DNA of 64,000 bases from Haladaptatus sp. DYF46 (GCF_021083305.1 NZ_JAJFAY010000001.1:62001-126000); one strand, 5' to 3'; counted from the first letter of the stretch, positions 34,792 to 44,123 are shown. Program-made: numbers and translations. The notes: generated from the sequence alone by a model not told the origin.

Positions 34792-34953
34792 AGCTGTCCG
34801 TAGCGCGGGACGGTAGTAAAAACCCTCGTTATCGTGCCGTATTCCCCCGCCATCTCCGTAGAAATATGCACGGCCATGTATATCGAGGATTTGAAACAGC
34901 CGACGGCTGGTCGAAAGGGAGGTATCGAGAGGTAGAAAATCCGTAGCCGGCGC

Positions 34954-35130
34954 TTAGTTGTCGCCCGCTTTACTCTGCCACTCGTAGTCGCGTCGTTTGC
35001 TCGACTTACCGAAGCCGCACGACGAGCAAACGCCTTTCCTCACGTGATAGGATTTCTCGCCGCAACGGCGGCATTTCACGTGCGTCGTTTTGTTCTTCTT
35101 ACCCTGGCTTGGAGTTCCTGCACCAGTCAT
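34954..35130 (-). CDS. rpl37e: 50S ribosomal protein L37e
   Basis: A 58-residue zinc-ribbon ribosomal protein. [20 protein letters not shown] is the conserved start, and CRRC (20-23) with CSSC (35-38) bind zinc. Basic residues are kept throughout, unlike most haloarchaeal proteins, as expected for rRNA binding. Its ATG overlaps the stop of the Lsm gene (ATGA at 35127-35130), so the two are translationally coupled. This pair is conserved in archaea. Confidence 0.97.
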   Translation of the reverse strand: MTGAGTPSQGKKNKTTHVKCRRCGEKSYHVRKGVCSSCGFGKSSKRRDYEWQSKAGDN

Positions 35131-35309
35131 GGAGTGATCGAAACGACGTTATCGCCGCGTATAATGGTTGTGTCTTCGTCTTCGATGACGAGGTTCATGT
35201 GCTGGTCGTAGCCGGTCAGCGTACCGGTGTACTCTTCCCCACCTTTCAACTGCACGGTCACCGCCGAGTTCAGCGACGCTTCGAGAACGTCGAGTGGTCG
35301 TCCGCTCAT
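35127..35309 (-). CDS. lsm: Sm-like (Lsm) RNA-binding protein
   Basis: A 60-residue archaeal Lsm (SmAP) protein that forms heptameric rings binding U-rich RNA. Sm1 is visible as [29 protein letters not shown] and Sm2 as [12 protein letters not shown]. It is shorter than most Lsm proteins because it lacks an N-terminal helix extension, as in Haloferax. The frame extends upstream, but [13 protein letters not shown] is the family start. It is in an operon with rpl37e. Confidence 0.96.
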   Translation of the reverse strand: MSGRPLDVLEASLNSAVTVQLKGGEEYTGTLTGYDQHMNLVIEDEDTTIIRGDNVVSITP

Positions 35310-35367
35310 ATCAACAAACCCAGTGTTTGTGCTGATAAACGTACCGGAACGATAGCCGGGTTTCGGT

Positions 35368-36435
35368 TCAGATGTCGACCGCGAATCCATCCCGGTCGCT
35401 CGCTCGCGCCGCGAACTCCGCGAGGAGGTCCGCGGACGCGTCCAAGTCGTCCGTGTCGATGACCTCGACGGGGGTGTGCATGTAGCGGTTCGGCAGTCCG
35501 AGGTTGAGAGACGGCGTGCCGCCGCGAGCGGTGAAGAAGGCGTCCGCGTCGGTGCCGGTGTAGATGCCTGCGGCCTGTAGTTGAACGGGAATCCCGGCCT
35601 CGTCCGCCGCCTCGCGGACCGCGGCGACGACTTCGGGGTGGTTCGCGCTGCCGCGGGCGACGACCGGACCGCCGCCGAGGTCGATGGTGAGGTCGGAAAA
35701 GCGCTCCTCGCCGTCCACGTCGGGGCTGTCCATGGCGTGCGTCACGTCGATGGCGACGATGGCGTCCGGGTCGAGGTCGAAGCCGACCATCTTCGCGCCC
35801 TGCAAACCGACTTCCTCCTGCACCGTACTCACCGCGTAGACCGTCGCGTCGACGTCCCGCTCGGCCGCGCGGCGGAGCGCCTCGGCGGCGACCCACGTTC
35901 CGACGCGGTTGTCGATTCCCGGCCCGGCCAGTCGCGTCCCTTGCAGGTCCTCGACGGTCGCCGTGTACGTTATCGGGTCGCCCACGTCGACCAGTTCGGC
36001 CGCCTCCGCCTCGCTTTCGACGCCGATATCGACGTGCTGTTCGACGATGTCCTCGAACTCGTCCTCCGCGGTATCGCGCAGGTGAATCGCCCGCTGACCG
36101 ACGACCCCGTTGACGGTGCCGTCGTCGGTGTGAATCACGACCTGTTGTCCCTTGGTCACGGTGCGGTCCGTCCCGCCGATGCGGTCGATTCGGATGAAGC
36201 CGTCCTCGTCGATTCCGGCGACGATGAGACCGATCTGGTCGGCGTGGCCCGCGAACGCGATGTCGGGGCCGTCGCCCTCCACGACGGCGACGGCGTTTCC
36301 GTACTCGTCGGTTCGAACCTCGTCGGCGAACTCGGACACGTAGTCGACCCAGACGCGTTGGCCCGGCACTTCGAACCCGGACGGACTGGGCGTCGTCAGC
36401 AGCGTCTTCAAAAACGTGCGTCGGTTCTCGTCCAT
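35368..36435 (-). CDS. M42-family aminopeptidase (tetrahedral-aminopeptidase-like)
   Basis: A 355-residue dinuclear zinc peptidase. Metal ligands are in [45 protein letters not shown] and [10 protein letters not shown], the M42 order; EE in VQEEVG contains the catalytic glutamate. Family members form 12-subunit tetrahedral shells that trim peptides from the proteasome. The start is the ATG at 36435 ([13 protein letters not shown]); ten more codons upstream are possible but not family-like. Nothing suggests export. Confidence 0.92.
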   Translation of the reverse strand: MDENRRTFLKTLLTTPSPSGFEVPGQRVWVDYVSEFADEVRTDEYGNAVAVVEGDGPDIAFAGHADQIGLIVAGIDEDGFIRIDRIGGTDRTVTKGQQVVIHTDDGTVNGVVGQRAIHLRDTAEDEFEDIVEQHVDIGVESEAEAAELVDVGDPITYTATVEDLQGTRLAGPGIDNRVGTWVAAEALRRAAERDVDATVYAVSTVQEEVGLQGAKMVGFDLDPDAIVAIDVTHAMDSPDVDGEERFSDLTIDLGGGPVVARGSANHPEVVAAVREAADEAGIPVQLQAAGIYTGTDADAFFTARGGTPSLNLGLPNRYMHTPVEVIDTDDLDASADLLAEFAARASDRDGFAVDI

Positions 36436-36548
36436 AGTTGGACTGGTGCTACCGTGTCCCTTCAACCTCTCGAAGCTGCCGATAAAAATTAGACTTTCCG
36501 ATAATTTCTCCCAGAATGCATAAGAGGACGAACGTTGAGTGAGTGTGC

Positions 36549-36830
36549 ATGGGGTTTCTGGAACTGCATCTTCACGAACCGGACTTCACGCTCAATACGG
36601 GCGAGAGGGAATCGACCGCCGGATTCGGTCGAGGAAAACTGAAATCGGGCGATAAACACGGAAAGCACGGAAAGCATGGGAAGCACGGAAAGCATGGGAA
36701 GCACGGAAAACACGAAAAACACGGCGAACACGAGGAGGAAGCGCCATCCATCGCCGGAAAACTCGGGCCGCTCCTCGTCCTCATCATCGTCGTCGCGCTG
36801 GCGAAACGGATGAAACGACGGCGGGAGTGA
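36549..36830 (+). CDS. Membrane protein with His-Lys-Gly tandem repeat
   Basis: A 93-residue protein. Residues about 1-35 are soluble (MGFLELHLHEPDFTLNTG). Residues about 36-62 are nine triplets, mostly KHG (six KHG, then KHE, KHG, EHE). A Glu-rich spacer and one C-terminal membrane helix (GKLGPLLVLIIVVALAKRM) follow, with a basic tail. The nine-histidine run should bind Ni, Zn, Cu or Co at the membrane surface. The ATG at 36549 is chosen; a GTG two codons upstream is in frame. TATA-like AAATTAGAC lies about 62 bp before it. The 9-bp tandem repeat predicts length variation between strains. Function unknown. Confidence 0.75.
   Translation: MGFLELHLHEPDFTLNTGERESTAGFGRGKLKSGDKHGKHGKHGKHGKHGKHGKHEKHGEHEEEAPSIAGKLGPLLVLIIVVALAKRMKRRRE
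36654..36734 (+). repeat. Nine-unit 9-bp tandem repeat
   Basis: Nine consecutive 9-bp units of consensus AAGCACGGA with variants such as AAGCATGGG and AAACACGAA, all in frame with the KHG triplets of the membrane protein. Mismatches between units are mostly synonymous, which suggests selection for the amino acids. Confidence 0.9.
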
Positions 36831-36872
36831 GCAGTCAGAAGGATTTTGTCGGCGTGAGTCCAACATAGCGGT

Positions 36873-37820
36873 GTGAATCTCTATCGTAGCGTCCGTGCCG
36901 TCACCGGCGCGTCCGGCAGCGGCCCCATCGACTGGACCGCGGTGGCCGACGCGGCGAAGGCGGCGACGGACCCCGGGTCGATAGACCTCTCTCCAGCGGA
37001 ACAGACAGGCTATGCGACCGACGTCCGCGACGCCCGAACCCGCGTCCGGGAGGTGTCCGGCGTCTCCTTCGACGTGCCGAGCACCGTCGAAATCCAGAAC
37101 CGGCACCACTGGATAGACGCGAACATTGCCACCTTCGAGCGCGTGATGGAACCCATCGAGGAGTACGGACCGGACGTGCTCCCCGGTGTCGCCCGCGTCC
37201 TCAACACCGGGACGATGTCGTTCATGCTCGCCCTCCTCGGAAACAACGTCCTCGGGCAGTACGACCCGCTCCTCCTCGCCGAGGGCGACGACCACGCGCT
37301 GTACTTCGTTCACCCGAACATCAGCCGTATCGCCGAGGAACTGGAGGTGGACTCCGCTCGCTTCCGCCGCTGGATAGCCTTCCACGAAGTGACTCACGCC
37401 GCGGAGTTCGGCGCGGCACCGTGGCTCTCCGACTACCTCGAACACGAGATGGAGACGGGAATCGAGGCGCTCGCCCACGGCGAAGTGGACCGAAAGGCGT
37501 TCAAGCAACTCGACACGGCCATGACGGCCGTCGAGGGCTACGCGGAACTCCTCATGGACGAGGCGTTCGACGACGAGTACTCCGACCTCCGCGAGAAGAT
37601 AGAGGCACGGCGAAGGGGAATGAACCCGCTGTCGAAACTCGTCCGACGCATGCTCGGATTGGGCATGAAACGGCGACAGTACGAGCGCGGCAAGGACTTC
37701 TTCCAACACGTCGTCTCGGCGCGCGACGTGAAAACGGCGACCCGCGTGTGGGAAGGCCCGGACATGTTGCCGACCGACGACGAACTCGACCACCCCGAAC
37801 GCTGGTTGGCCCGCGTGTAA
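36873..37820 (+). CDS. Zinc-dependent metalloprotease-like protein (F420-associated family)
   Basis: A 315-residue protein with a zincin-type HEVTH site (FHEVTHAAEF, about residues 171-180) in a helix-rich fold. It matches the family annotated as zinc-dependent metalloprotease or coenzyme F420 biosynthesis-associated protein; many halophiles have one. Whether it cleaves peptides is not established. It starts with GTG at 36873 after a 42-bp gap from the His-rich gene, so both could share a transcript. Confidence 0.85.
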   Translation: MNLYRSVRAVTGASGSGPIDWTAVADAAKAATDPGSIDLSPAEQTGYATDVRDARTRVREVSGVSFDVPSTVEIQNRHHWIDANIATFERVMEPIEEYGPDVLPGVARVLNTGTMSFMLALLGNNVLGQYDPLLLAEGDDHALYFVHPNISRIAEELEVDSARFRRWIAFHEVTHAAEFGAAPWLSDYLEHEMETGIEALAHGEVDRKAFKQLDTAMTAVEGYAELLMDEAFDDEYSDLREKIEARRRGMNPLSKLVRRMLGLGMKRRQYERGKDFFQHVVSARDVKTATRVWEGPDMLPTDDELDHPERWLARV

Positions 37821-37851
37821 TCTGCGATTCGCTCGCGCGGACGGCGCTGTT

Positions 37852-38895
37852 TTACTTCCACTCCTCGCTCAGTACCGTCTCCGTATCGACGGTGGTCGCC
37901 GTCTCGACGTACCGCGAGGTGCAGACGTTCGCCAGCGTCAGCGTCGGCTTCCAGTCCCATCCGCTCGCACGGCCAAACGTCAGTCCGCCGGAGAACCGGT
38001 CGCCCGCACCCGTCGTCCGTTCGACTGTCGAAACGGTGAGGTTGGGGACGGAGTACGTCCCCTCGCGGGTCGCCGCGATCGCCCGTTCCTTGCCGTGGAA
38101 TACGACCGCGGAGATGCCCGCTTCGTCCCGAATCCGTTCGAGCGAGCCGGGTTTCGATTCGTCTCCGTTCGTCTTCGCTCCGTCCGTTCCGTCTAACTCC
38201 TCGACCGCATCTCGGAGTCTGGCCAGTTCGACGTCGTTCACGCTCAGGACGACTTTGAAGCCGTCGTCGAGGTCCGAGAGCGCCGAGAAGTAGTCCGCTA
38301 TCGTCCCGCTCGTCACGTCCGTTAGGTCGCCGGGATCGAGGACGAACGCGCCACCCTCTTCGCTGCCACCGTCTCCGGCGAGCGACCGCATCACGTCGAG
38401 GAGGGCCGGAAACGATGCGATGTTCCCGCAGCACGCCCCGTCGGCGTCACGTATCGGCGCGAAGTCGCCGCCCATCGCGGTTCGCAGTTCGTCCGCCGTC
38501 CAGTCGCGAATATCGTCCGACTCCGTCGCGAAGAGGAGGCCGTCGTCCCCGAGTTCCAGGACGGACACGGCCGCCGGATCGCCCATCGAGACGGTCCGAA
38601 ACGGGAGGTCTTCGAACAGCGGGTCGTCCAGATGGCCGTACAGTTCGGCGCGGCCGCCCAGCGCGTGGACCTGCGTCGCCATGTTCACGGCCTGTCCGCC
38701 CTTCTCGCGCGATTCCGGTTCGAGGTGGAACGATCGCTTTCCACGCGCCAGTTCGCGCGAAAGCTCCCGTATCGAATCCAAGCGGCCGCGTTCGGAGCGA
38801 CTCCGCGAATACGAATCGATGCTCCCGTCGGGGAACGTCAGAATGGTCGGGGGCGGCCTTTCCGATAGCTTCGCGTGGAGTTCGGCGTACGCCAC
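37852..38895 (-). CDS. PfkB-family carbohydrate kinase
   Basis: A 347-residue ribokinase-like kinase. The N-terminal substrate motif is EKGGQAVNMATQVHALGG, and the C-terminal anion hole with catalytic Asp is TTGAGDRFSGGL. It phosphorylates a sugar or nucleoside. The divergent Gfo/Idh gene and the nearby isomerase at 40125 suggest sugar or nucleoside breakdown, but the substrate is not readable. It is slightly longer than average because of an inserted acidic stretch (DGTDGAKTNGDESKPG). Confidence 0.9.
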   Translation of the reverse strand: MAYAELHAKLSERPPPTILTFPDGSIDSYSRSRSERGRLDSIRELSRELARGKRSFHLEPESREKGGQAVNMATQVHALGGRAELYGHLDDPLFEDLPFRTVSMGDPAAVSVLELGDDGLLFATESDDIRDWTADELRTAMGGDFAPIRDADGACCGNIASFPALLDVMRSLAGDGGSEEGGAFVLDPGDLTDVTSGTIADYFSALSDLDDGFKVVLSVNDVELARLRDAVEELDGTDGAKTNGDESKPGSLERIRDEAGISAVVFHGKERAIAATREGTYSVPNLTVSTVERTTGAGDRFSGGLTFGRASGWDWKPTLTLANVCTSRYVETATTVDTETVLSEEWK

Positions 38896-38986
38896 ACGGA
38901 CCGTTCGGCCGCGGTCACGAAAAAGCGGTCGGCGGGGTCGCCGTCACCAACGACTAAATCCCTTCCCGGAGAACGTGAAGACAATC

Positions 38987-40114
38987 ATGACGCTGAAAAT
39001 CGGCGTGCTGGGGTATCGGTTCATGGGAAAAGCCCACGCGAACGCGCTGGCGCGGTTGTCGATGTTCTTCCCGGACGCACCGGACGTCGAACGACACACG
39101 CTCATCGGGCGGGACGAGGAGGCGCTCGCGGAGGCCGCGGACCGACTCGGCTTCGCCGAGACGAGTACGGACTGGGAGGACGTCGTGGACGAAGTGGACG
39201 TGTTCTACAACCTCGGTCCGAACTTCGTCCACGCGGACCCGTCCATCGCCGCGCTGGAGGCGGGCGTTCCCGTCCTCTGTGAGAAACCCCTCGCGGTAGA
39301 CCTCTCCAACGCGGAGCGGATGGCCGACGCCGCGGAATCGGCGGCCGTGCCGACCGCGACGGCGTTCAACTACCGGTACATCCCGGCCATCCAGTACGCG
39401 AAGGGACTCATCGAGGACGGCGTCCTCGGCGAGATTCACCAGTTCCGCGGTCGCTACCTTCAGGATTGGCTGGTCGACCCCGACGCGCCGTGGTCGTGGC
39501 GCAACGACGAGGAACTGGCGGGAAGCGGCGCGCTCGGCGACCTCGGGGCGCACACCATCGACCTCGCGCGGTTCCTCGTGGGCGACGTGGAGCGCGTTTC
39601 GGGCCACCTCCGGACGTTCGTGGACGAGCGTCCCGTGGAGGGGGAGTCCCCGGACGGCGGTGAAACCGCCGGACACGAAACCAAGCCGGTCACGGTGGAC
39701 GACGCCTACTCCGCGCAGGCCGAGTTGGACGGCGACGTGATGGCGACGTTCGAAGCCTCGCGGTTCGCGAACGGCCACAAGAACGACCACGCCATCGAGA
39801 TTCACGGCTCCGAGGGGAGCCTGAAGTTCTCGCTCGAACGCCTCAACGAACTCGAAGTCCTGCGCGGCGACGACCGCGGCTACGAGACGGTTCTCGTCAC
39901 CGACGAGTCCGACCCGTACGTCGACCACTGGTGGCCGCCGGGCCACGTCATCGGGTGGGAACACACGTTCGTCCACGAGAACTACGAGTTCCTGTCCGCT
40001 GTAGAGAACGGAGGAGAGTACCACCCGAACTTCGCGGACGGGTTGGAAGTGCAGAAAACGCTGGACGCCATCGAGCGAAGCGACGAGAGCGGCGAGTGGG
40101 TGGAAGTCGAATAA
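38987..40114 (+). CDS. Gfo/Idh/MocA-family oxidoreductase
   Basis: A 375-residue NAD(P)-dependent sugar-type dehydrogenase. The Rossmann motif is KIGVLGYRFMGKAHANA (about 4-20), and CEKPLA (about 98-103) carries the family lysine. GALGDLGAHTIDLARFL provides the conserved catalytic-region histidine. Substrate probably a sugar, inositol or sugar acid. The start MTLKIGVLG at 38987 is preceded by a CTAAATCC box about 33 bp upstream. It is divergent from the PfkB gene and convergent with the next gene. Confidence 0.92.
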   Translation: MTLKIGVLGYRFMGKAHANALARLSMFFPDAPDVERHTLIGRDEEALAEAADRLGFAETSTDWEDVVDEVDVFYNLGPNFVHADPSIAALEAGVPVLCEKPLAVDLSNAERMADAAESAAVPTATAFNYRYIPAIQYAKGLIEDGVLGEIHQFRGRYLQDWLVDPDAPWSWRNDEELAGSGALGDLGAHTIDLARFLVGDVERVSGHLRTFVDERPVEGESPDGGETAGHETKPVTVDDAYSAQAELDGDVMATFEASRFANGHKNDHAIEIHGSEGSLKFSLERLNELEVLRGDDRGYETVLVTDESDPYVDHWWPPGHVIGWEHTFVHENYEFLSAVENGGEYHPNFADGLEVQKTLDAIERSDESGEWVEVE

Positions 40115-40124
40115 GGAGTCGGCG

Positions 40125-40976
40125 TCAGTACTCCCACGTCCCCTCGTCCGTCACGACGGAGTCGAGGAGATCGGTCGGCGTGGCGTCGTAGGCAGGGTTG
40201 CAGACCGCAAAGCCCTCCGCTGGCTCACGAATCACCTCGCTCGGCGATCGGAAGTCGTTCTCGAACCGGAACGCCTCGCCGACGATTTTCGCGCTGGAAC
40301 CGACGGACGTGACGGGGACATCGACCTCGTTCGCGGTGGCGACGAGGGGGAACGTGCCGACGCGATTGTAGAGGGTTTCGTCCACGATGCAGTCCATTCC
40401 GGTGAACACGCGGTCACACTCGGGCAGGTAGTGTCCCGAGGCGCTGTCGATGATGAGCGTCACGTCCACTTGGTCGATTTCGCCCAGCACGCGGGCGGTC
40501 TTGCGTCCGAGGTAGCGCGGCCGGGCCTCCATGACGTACACGTCGAGGTACGCGCCGTCCGCGACGGCCGTTTCGACGGCTTCCAGCACGGTCGAGGAGT
40601 AATCGTGGGTCATGAGCGTCATGCCGTCCTCGAACAGCGGCGCGGCGTTCTCGGCGGCGCGGCGTTTGGCGGTCACCACCTGTTCGACGACGCTGTCGAT
40701 GGCCTCCTGAGTGTGCTCTTTGGCGGCTTCGACCGACTCGTTGTCCGCCTCCGTGACCATCGTGACGATGGCGCGCTGGGTCGTGACGAGCGAGGCGTGG
40801 GACGGATTCGCGCGGCGAAGCACGCTGCTGTTGTGGTCGAGCGCGCGCTCGAACTCCTCGACGGTTTCGAAATCGCGGTCCACGAGGTCGGAGAGCGCTC
40901 TCGCCGCCTTGACCGCGACGGTCGAGGAGCTGTGTGTTTGCATCTCCTGTATCTCCTCGACTGTCTCGTCTATCAT
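40125..40976 (-). CDS. Ribose-1,5-bisphosphate isomerase-like (eIF2B alpha/MtnA superfamily)
   Basis: A 283-residue protein of the eIF2B-alpha/beta/delta, MtnA and R15P isomerase superfamily. The N-terminal helical half ends near residue 120. The catalytic half has THDYSSTVLEAVE, MEARPRYLGRKTARVL, FTGMDCIVDETLYNRVGTF and SVGSSAKIV. The length and the Asp and Cys in GMDCIVDE match the archaeal R15P isomerase group, which feeds nucleotide-derived ribose phosphate toward ribulose bisphosphate. It is often annotated simply as a translation initiation factor eIF-2B subunit. The alternative is an MtnA-like isomerase. Confidence 0.85.
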   Translation of the reverse strand: MIDETVEEIQEMQTHSSSTVAVKAARALSDLVDRDFETVEEFERALDHNSSVLRRANPSHASLVTTQRAIVTMVTEADNESVEAAKEHTQEAIDSVVEQVVTAKRRAAENAAPLFEDGMTLMTHDYSSTVLEAVETAVADGAYLDVYVMEARPRYLGRKTARVLGEIDQVDVTLIIDSASGHYLPECDRVFTGMDCIVDETLYNRVGTFPLVATANEVDVPVTSVGSSAKIVGEAFRFENDFRSPSEVIREPAEGFAVCNPAYDATPTDLLDSVVTDEGTWEY

Positions 40977-41094
40977 GGGCTAACGAAGTCCGCCGGGCTA
41001 CAAGATTGTTCTGGGTTTCGGGTTCCGTTTCGCCGACTCCCGCGCGACGGAAAGCGACGAACGGTTTACCTCCTCCCGACGCCTACCGTGGATT

Positions 41095-41400
41095 ATGACT
41101 GTCCCCGTTCGCTACTACTGCCCCCACTGTGGTGCTATCGCGACGCTGCAACGCGACGCCCGTCTGGCCGACAAATCGGTCACGCCCGACCCGCTCGACG
41201 GATGGGAGTACGCAGACGCGTACGACGAGTTCGAGGACGCCGACGGCGTGGAACTCGTCTGCGGCGCGAGCGAAACCGACGGCGACGGCTGTGGCGAACT
41301 GTACTACCTCAACTTCGTGCGCTACGAGGAGGGTGAAGAACTCGACCCGGAGGTCCCGCTCCGACCGGAGGACGCGCCGAACTTCGATTTCCGGACTTAG
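41095..41400 (+). CDS. Zinc-finger-containing hypothetical protein
   Basis: A 101-residue acidic protein. An N-terminal CPHC (residues 9-12; YYCPHCGAIATLQRDARLADKSVTPDPLDGW, read in pieces) and a later Cys pair (LVCGASETDGDGCGELYY) can form one zinc site. The ending NFDFRT is soluble. The family is conserved in halophiles but I do not know a function. Its stop overlaps that of the convergent lipoprotein gene by 4 bp. Confidence 0.72.
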   Translation: MTVPVRYYCPHCGAIATLQRDARLADKSVTPDPLDGWEYADAYDEFEDADGVELVCGASETDGDGCGELYYLNFVRYEEGEELDPEVPLRPEDAPNFDFRT

Positions 41401-41936
41401 CGTATCCGAAGCCGAAATCCCCATTCGTACACGTTTCCGTTCATCCGATAGCGGTCGGAGAACCGATAGCTTCCCGGCGGGTAACAGGTGTTCGACTCCT
41501 CGTGTGTCAGGACTTCCCATTCGACGTCCGCAACGTCTCCGGAACCGAACCGCCGCTGCTCGGTCGCACCGTGGCCGTAGGTGTCCGTCGCCCACCAGCA
41601 GTCGTCGTGATGGTCGTCCGCGGTGGCTTCGTATTTGAGTACGAGTTTCGAGTCGCCCGACCCCGCCGCGACCGTGTCCGCAAAGGGACCCGGATAGGTA
41701 AACCCGACCGTGCCGTCTTCCTCCCCCGTGTACTCGAACGTGACCCGAACGCGAGGCGGACGATTCGCCGTTTCGGAGGAGAGGAGTTTCGCGGAGAGCG
41801 TCGCCGGGAGACCGGCGGGAACGGGGTCGTTCTCGATCGAAAAACGCGGCTCGCCGCGCGAGAAGCGGAAAACGTCACCGAGACAGCCCGCGATTACACT
41901 CGTTCCCATCGCACCGAGCAACGCTCGTCGTCGCAT
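41397..41936 (-). CDS. Predicted lipoprotein
   Basis: A 179-residue secreted protein. The N-terminus MRRRALLGAMGTSVIAGCLGD has an Arg-rich start and a lipobox with the modified cysteine at residue 18, consistent with Tat export and lipid anchoring common in halophiles. The mature part looks beta-rich with four Trp. The ATG at 41936 is selected because it places the signal at the very N-terminus; a longer frame starts at 41996. Function unknown. Confidence 0.78.
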   Translation of the reverse strand: MRRRALLGAMGTSVIAGCLGDVFRFSRGEPRFSIENDPVPAGLPATLSAKLLSSETANRPPRVRVTFEYTGEEDGTVGFTYPGPFADTVAAGSGDSKLVLKYEATADDHHDDCWWATDTYGHGATEQRRFGSGDVADVEWEVLTHEESNTCYPPGSYRFSDRYRMNGNVYEWGFRLRIR

Positions 41937-42030
41937 ACGGTCGTTTCGTGACGATGGTATCAAACTCTTTTGATTAGTAAACGGAATATTGTGCATTTCC
42001 GAGACGGCGAAATTTCCCCGAGACGTCGAC

Positions 42031-43527
42031 TCACCCCTTGATGTTACAAACCGGGAACGTCCGTGCGACCGTGTCCCCGATCCCGAGCGCGTCGGAAACC
42101 CGAACCACCTCGTCCACGTCCTTGTAGACGCCCGGTGCCTCCTCCGCGACCGTCGCGCCGCTCCGGGCTTTGACGAAAATCCGTTCGCGTTCCAACTCGT
42201 CTTTCACGTCCTCGCCCCGGTAATCCCGCTTCGCTTGCGTTCGACTCATCACCCGGCCCGCACCGTGTGCGGTCGAACCGAACCCGAGTTCCATCGACGC
42301 CTCGCCCCCGCGAAGTACGTAACTTCCCGTCCCCATGCTGCCGGGAATGATGACGGGTTGCCCCACGTCGAGATACGCGCCGGGAACCTCCGGATGGCCC
42401 GCCGGAAACGCACGCGTCGCACCTTTTCGATGGACGAACAGTTCTCGCTCCTCGCGGTCGACGGCGTCGCGATCCCCTTCGGATCGGCCCTTCGCCCCGA
42501 CCGTATGAACCTCCTTCTTGGCGATGTTGTGTGCCACGTCGTACAGCAGTTCCATCCCCATCGCTCGCCACGAGCGGTCGAACACCTCCTCGAACACCTC
42601 GCGCGTTCGGTGCATGACGAGTTGCCGGTTCACCCACGCGAAGTTGATGGCCGCCCCCATCGCCGCGTAGTACTCTTCGGCTAATCGACTCCCGGCGGGG
42701 GCAGCGGCGAGTTCCCTGTCCGGAAGTTTCGACAGCAGGTCGGCGTGTTCCTTCTCGATTTTGCGGAGGTAGTCCGTGCAGACCTGATGGCCCAATCCGC
42801 GGCTACCACAGTGGATGAGGACGACGATTTGTCCCTCCGACAGTCCGTACGCGTCGGCGACTTCCTCCCGAAACACGTCCGTCACGCGCTGGACTTCGAG
42901 GAAGTGGTTGCCGCTGCCGAGGCTCCCGAGTTGGCCTTTGCCCCTGTTTTTCGCCTTCTCCGAGACGGCCGCCGGATCGCTTTCCTCCCGAACCCCCTCG
43001 TCCTCGCAGTGTGCGAGGTCCGCGTCCGTCGCGTACCCGTTCTCCAGCGCCCACGACATCCCGCGGTCCAACACCTCCTCGACGGTGTCGACGTCCGTTT
43101 CGACGACCCCGCCGCCGCCCAACCCGGACGGGATGGCGTCGAACAACGCGTCCACGAGTTCCTCCTCGTGGCCGCGCACGTCGTCCATCGTCAGGTCGGT
43201 CCGCATCATCCTGACGCCGCAGTTGATGTCGTAGCCCACCGCTCCCGGCGAAATACATCCGTTCTCGGCATCGATTCCCGCGACGCCGCCGACGGGGAAT
43301 CCGTACCCCTGATGGCCGTCCGGCATGCAGACCGCGTACTTCGTCACGCCCGGCAACTGGGTCGCGTTCCGCAACTGCTGGAGCGTTTTGTCCTCCGCGA
43401 TTTGGTCGAGAAGCTCCTCGCTGGCGAGGACGCGAGCGGGCGTCCCCATCTCCCCTTCCCGTGGAATTTCCCACACGTACTCACGAATCCGTTCGAGGGT
43501 GACGTCCCCCGCGGTGTACGTCGTCAT
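42031..43527 (-). CDS. rtcB: RNA-splicing ligase RtcB
   Basis: A 498-residue GTP- and Mn-dependent RNA ligase that joins 2',3'-cyclic-phosphate and 5'-OH ends, in archaea mainly tRNA exon halves. Conserved metal and guanylate residues lie in GAVGYDINCGVRM, SGNHFLEVQ, HCGSRGLGHQ, GSMGTGSYVL and STAHGAGR, whose His takes the GMP. No intein interrupts it. The start is MTTYTAGDV (43527). The archease gene lies 81 bp upstream on the same strand, the usual partner that raises RtcB turnover. Confidence 0.97.
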   Translation of the reverse strand: MTTYTAGDVTLERIREYVWEIPREGEMGTPARVLASEELLDQIAEDKTLQQLRNATQLPGVTKYAVCMPDGHQGYGFPVGGVAGIDAENGCISPGAVGYDINCGVRMMRTDLTMDDVRGHEEELVDALFDAIPSGLGGGGVVETDVDTVEEVLDRGMSWALENGYATDADLAHCEDEGVREESDPAAVSEKAKNRGKGQLGSLGSGNHFLEVQRVTDVFREEVADAYGLSEGQIVVLIHCGSRGLGHQVCTDYLRKIEKEHADLLSKLPDRELAAAPAGSRLAEEYYAAMGAAINFAWVNRQLVMHRTREVFEEVFDRSWRAMGMELLYDVAHNIAKKEVHTVGAKGRSEGDRDAVDREERELFVHRKGATRAFPAGHPEVPGAYLDVGQPVIIPGSMGTGSYVLRGGEASMELGFGSTAHGAGRVMSRTQAKRDYRGEDVKDELERERIFVKARSGATVAEEAPGVYKDVDEVVRVSDALGIGDTVARTFPVCNIKG

Positions 43528-43608
43528 GCGTGCCACTTCGACGCACGCAGTGGAAGGCGTTTCGGGGGTCGGGTACGGCGTCGTGGGCCTCGAAGCCGTC
43601 TCGCCGGT

Positions 43609-44019
43609 TCACACGTCGAAGACGACGTAGGCGCGCCACCCGTCGTCCGTTTTCTCGATCGCCATCTCGGAGTAGGTGACGGCCTTTATCTCCCGCGCCA
43701 TGAGCTCCCCGAGCGGGACCCCGCGTGCGCTTCCGCGGAGGTACCATTCCCGTCCCTCCTCGGTGACGTTCGCCTCGTTTTCGACGGGGAGTACGGCACG
43801 GACGTCGCGCTGGTAGATGAGTTCGTCCAGATAGTCGAAGAGGAGCGCCTCCCGGCTTTCCGCGCGCAGGGCGATGTCGAAGCGAGTTCCACCCGTCGGG
43901 ATGTCGTCGCACATCGCCGCCGCCATGCCGTCCGCAACGGCGGCGAACGCGGCGGAAATCGTCTCTCCGGTCGCCTCGACTCCGATATCGGCGGTGTGTT
44001 CTCGGAGCGTGTAGTGCAT
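43609..44019 (-). CDS. Archease
   Basis: A 136-residue archease that binds divalent metal and activates RtcB by speeding guanylylation. The start MHYTLREHTADIGVEATG has the conserved His and Asp metal ligands, and YSEMAIEKTDDGWRAYVVFDV is the family C-terminus with the terminal Asp. Up to 33 additional upstream codons are open, but the family start is 44019. It is cotranscribed with rtcB. Confidence 0.95.
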   Translation of the reverse strand: MHYTLREHTADIGVEATGETISAAFAAVADGMAAAMCDDIPTGGTRFDIALRAESREALLFDYLDELIYQRDVRAVLPVENEANVTEEGREWYLRGSARGVPLGELMAREIKAVTYSEMAIEKTDDGWRAYVVFDV

Positions 44020-44092
44020 CGTTCGATACACGCTGGCTACCGGTTTTAGGCTTGCTACTCCCTGAATCACGCTGCATTCGTATGCCGGTGGA

Positions 44093-44100
44093 ATTATATT
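44093..44100 (+). promoter_or_regulatory. TATA box of the GNAT gene
   Basis: ATTATATT, centred about 28 bp upstream of the GTG at 44124; this supports that GTG as the real start. Confidence 0.55.
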
Positions 44101-44123
44101 TGTCTGCCTGCTACTCACTCGCA

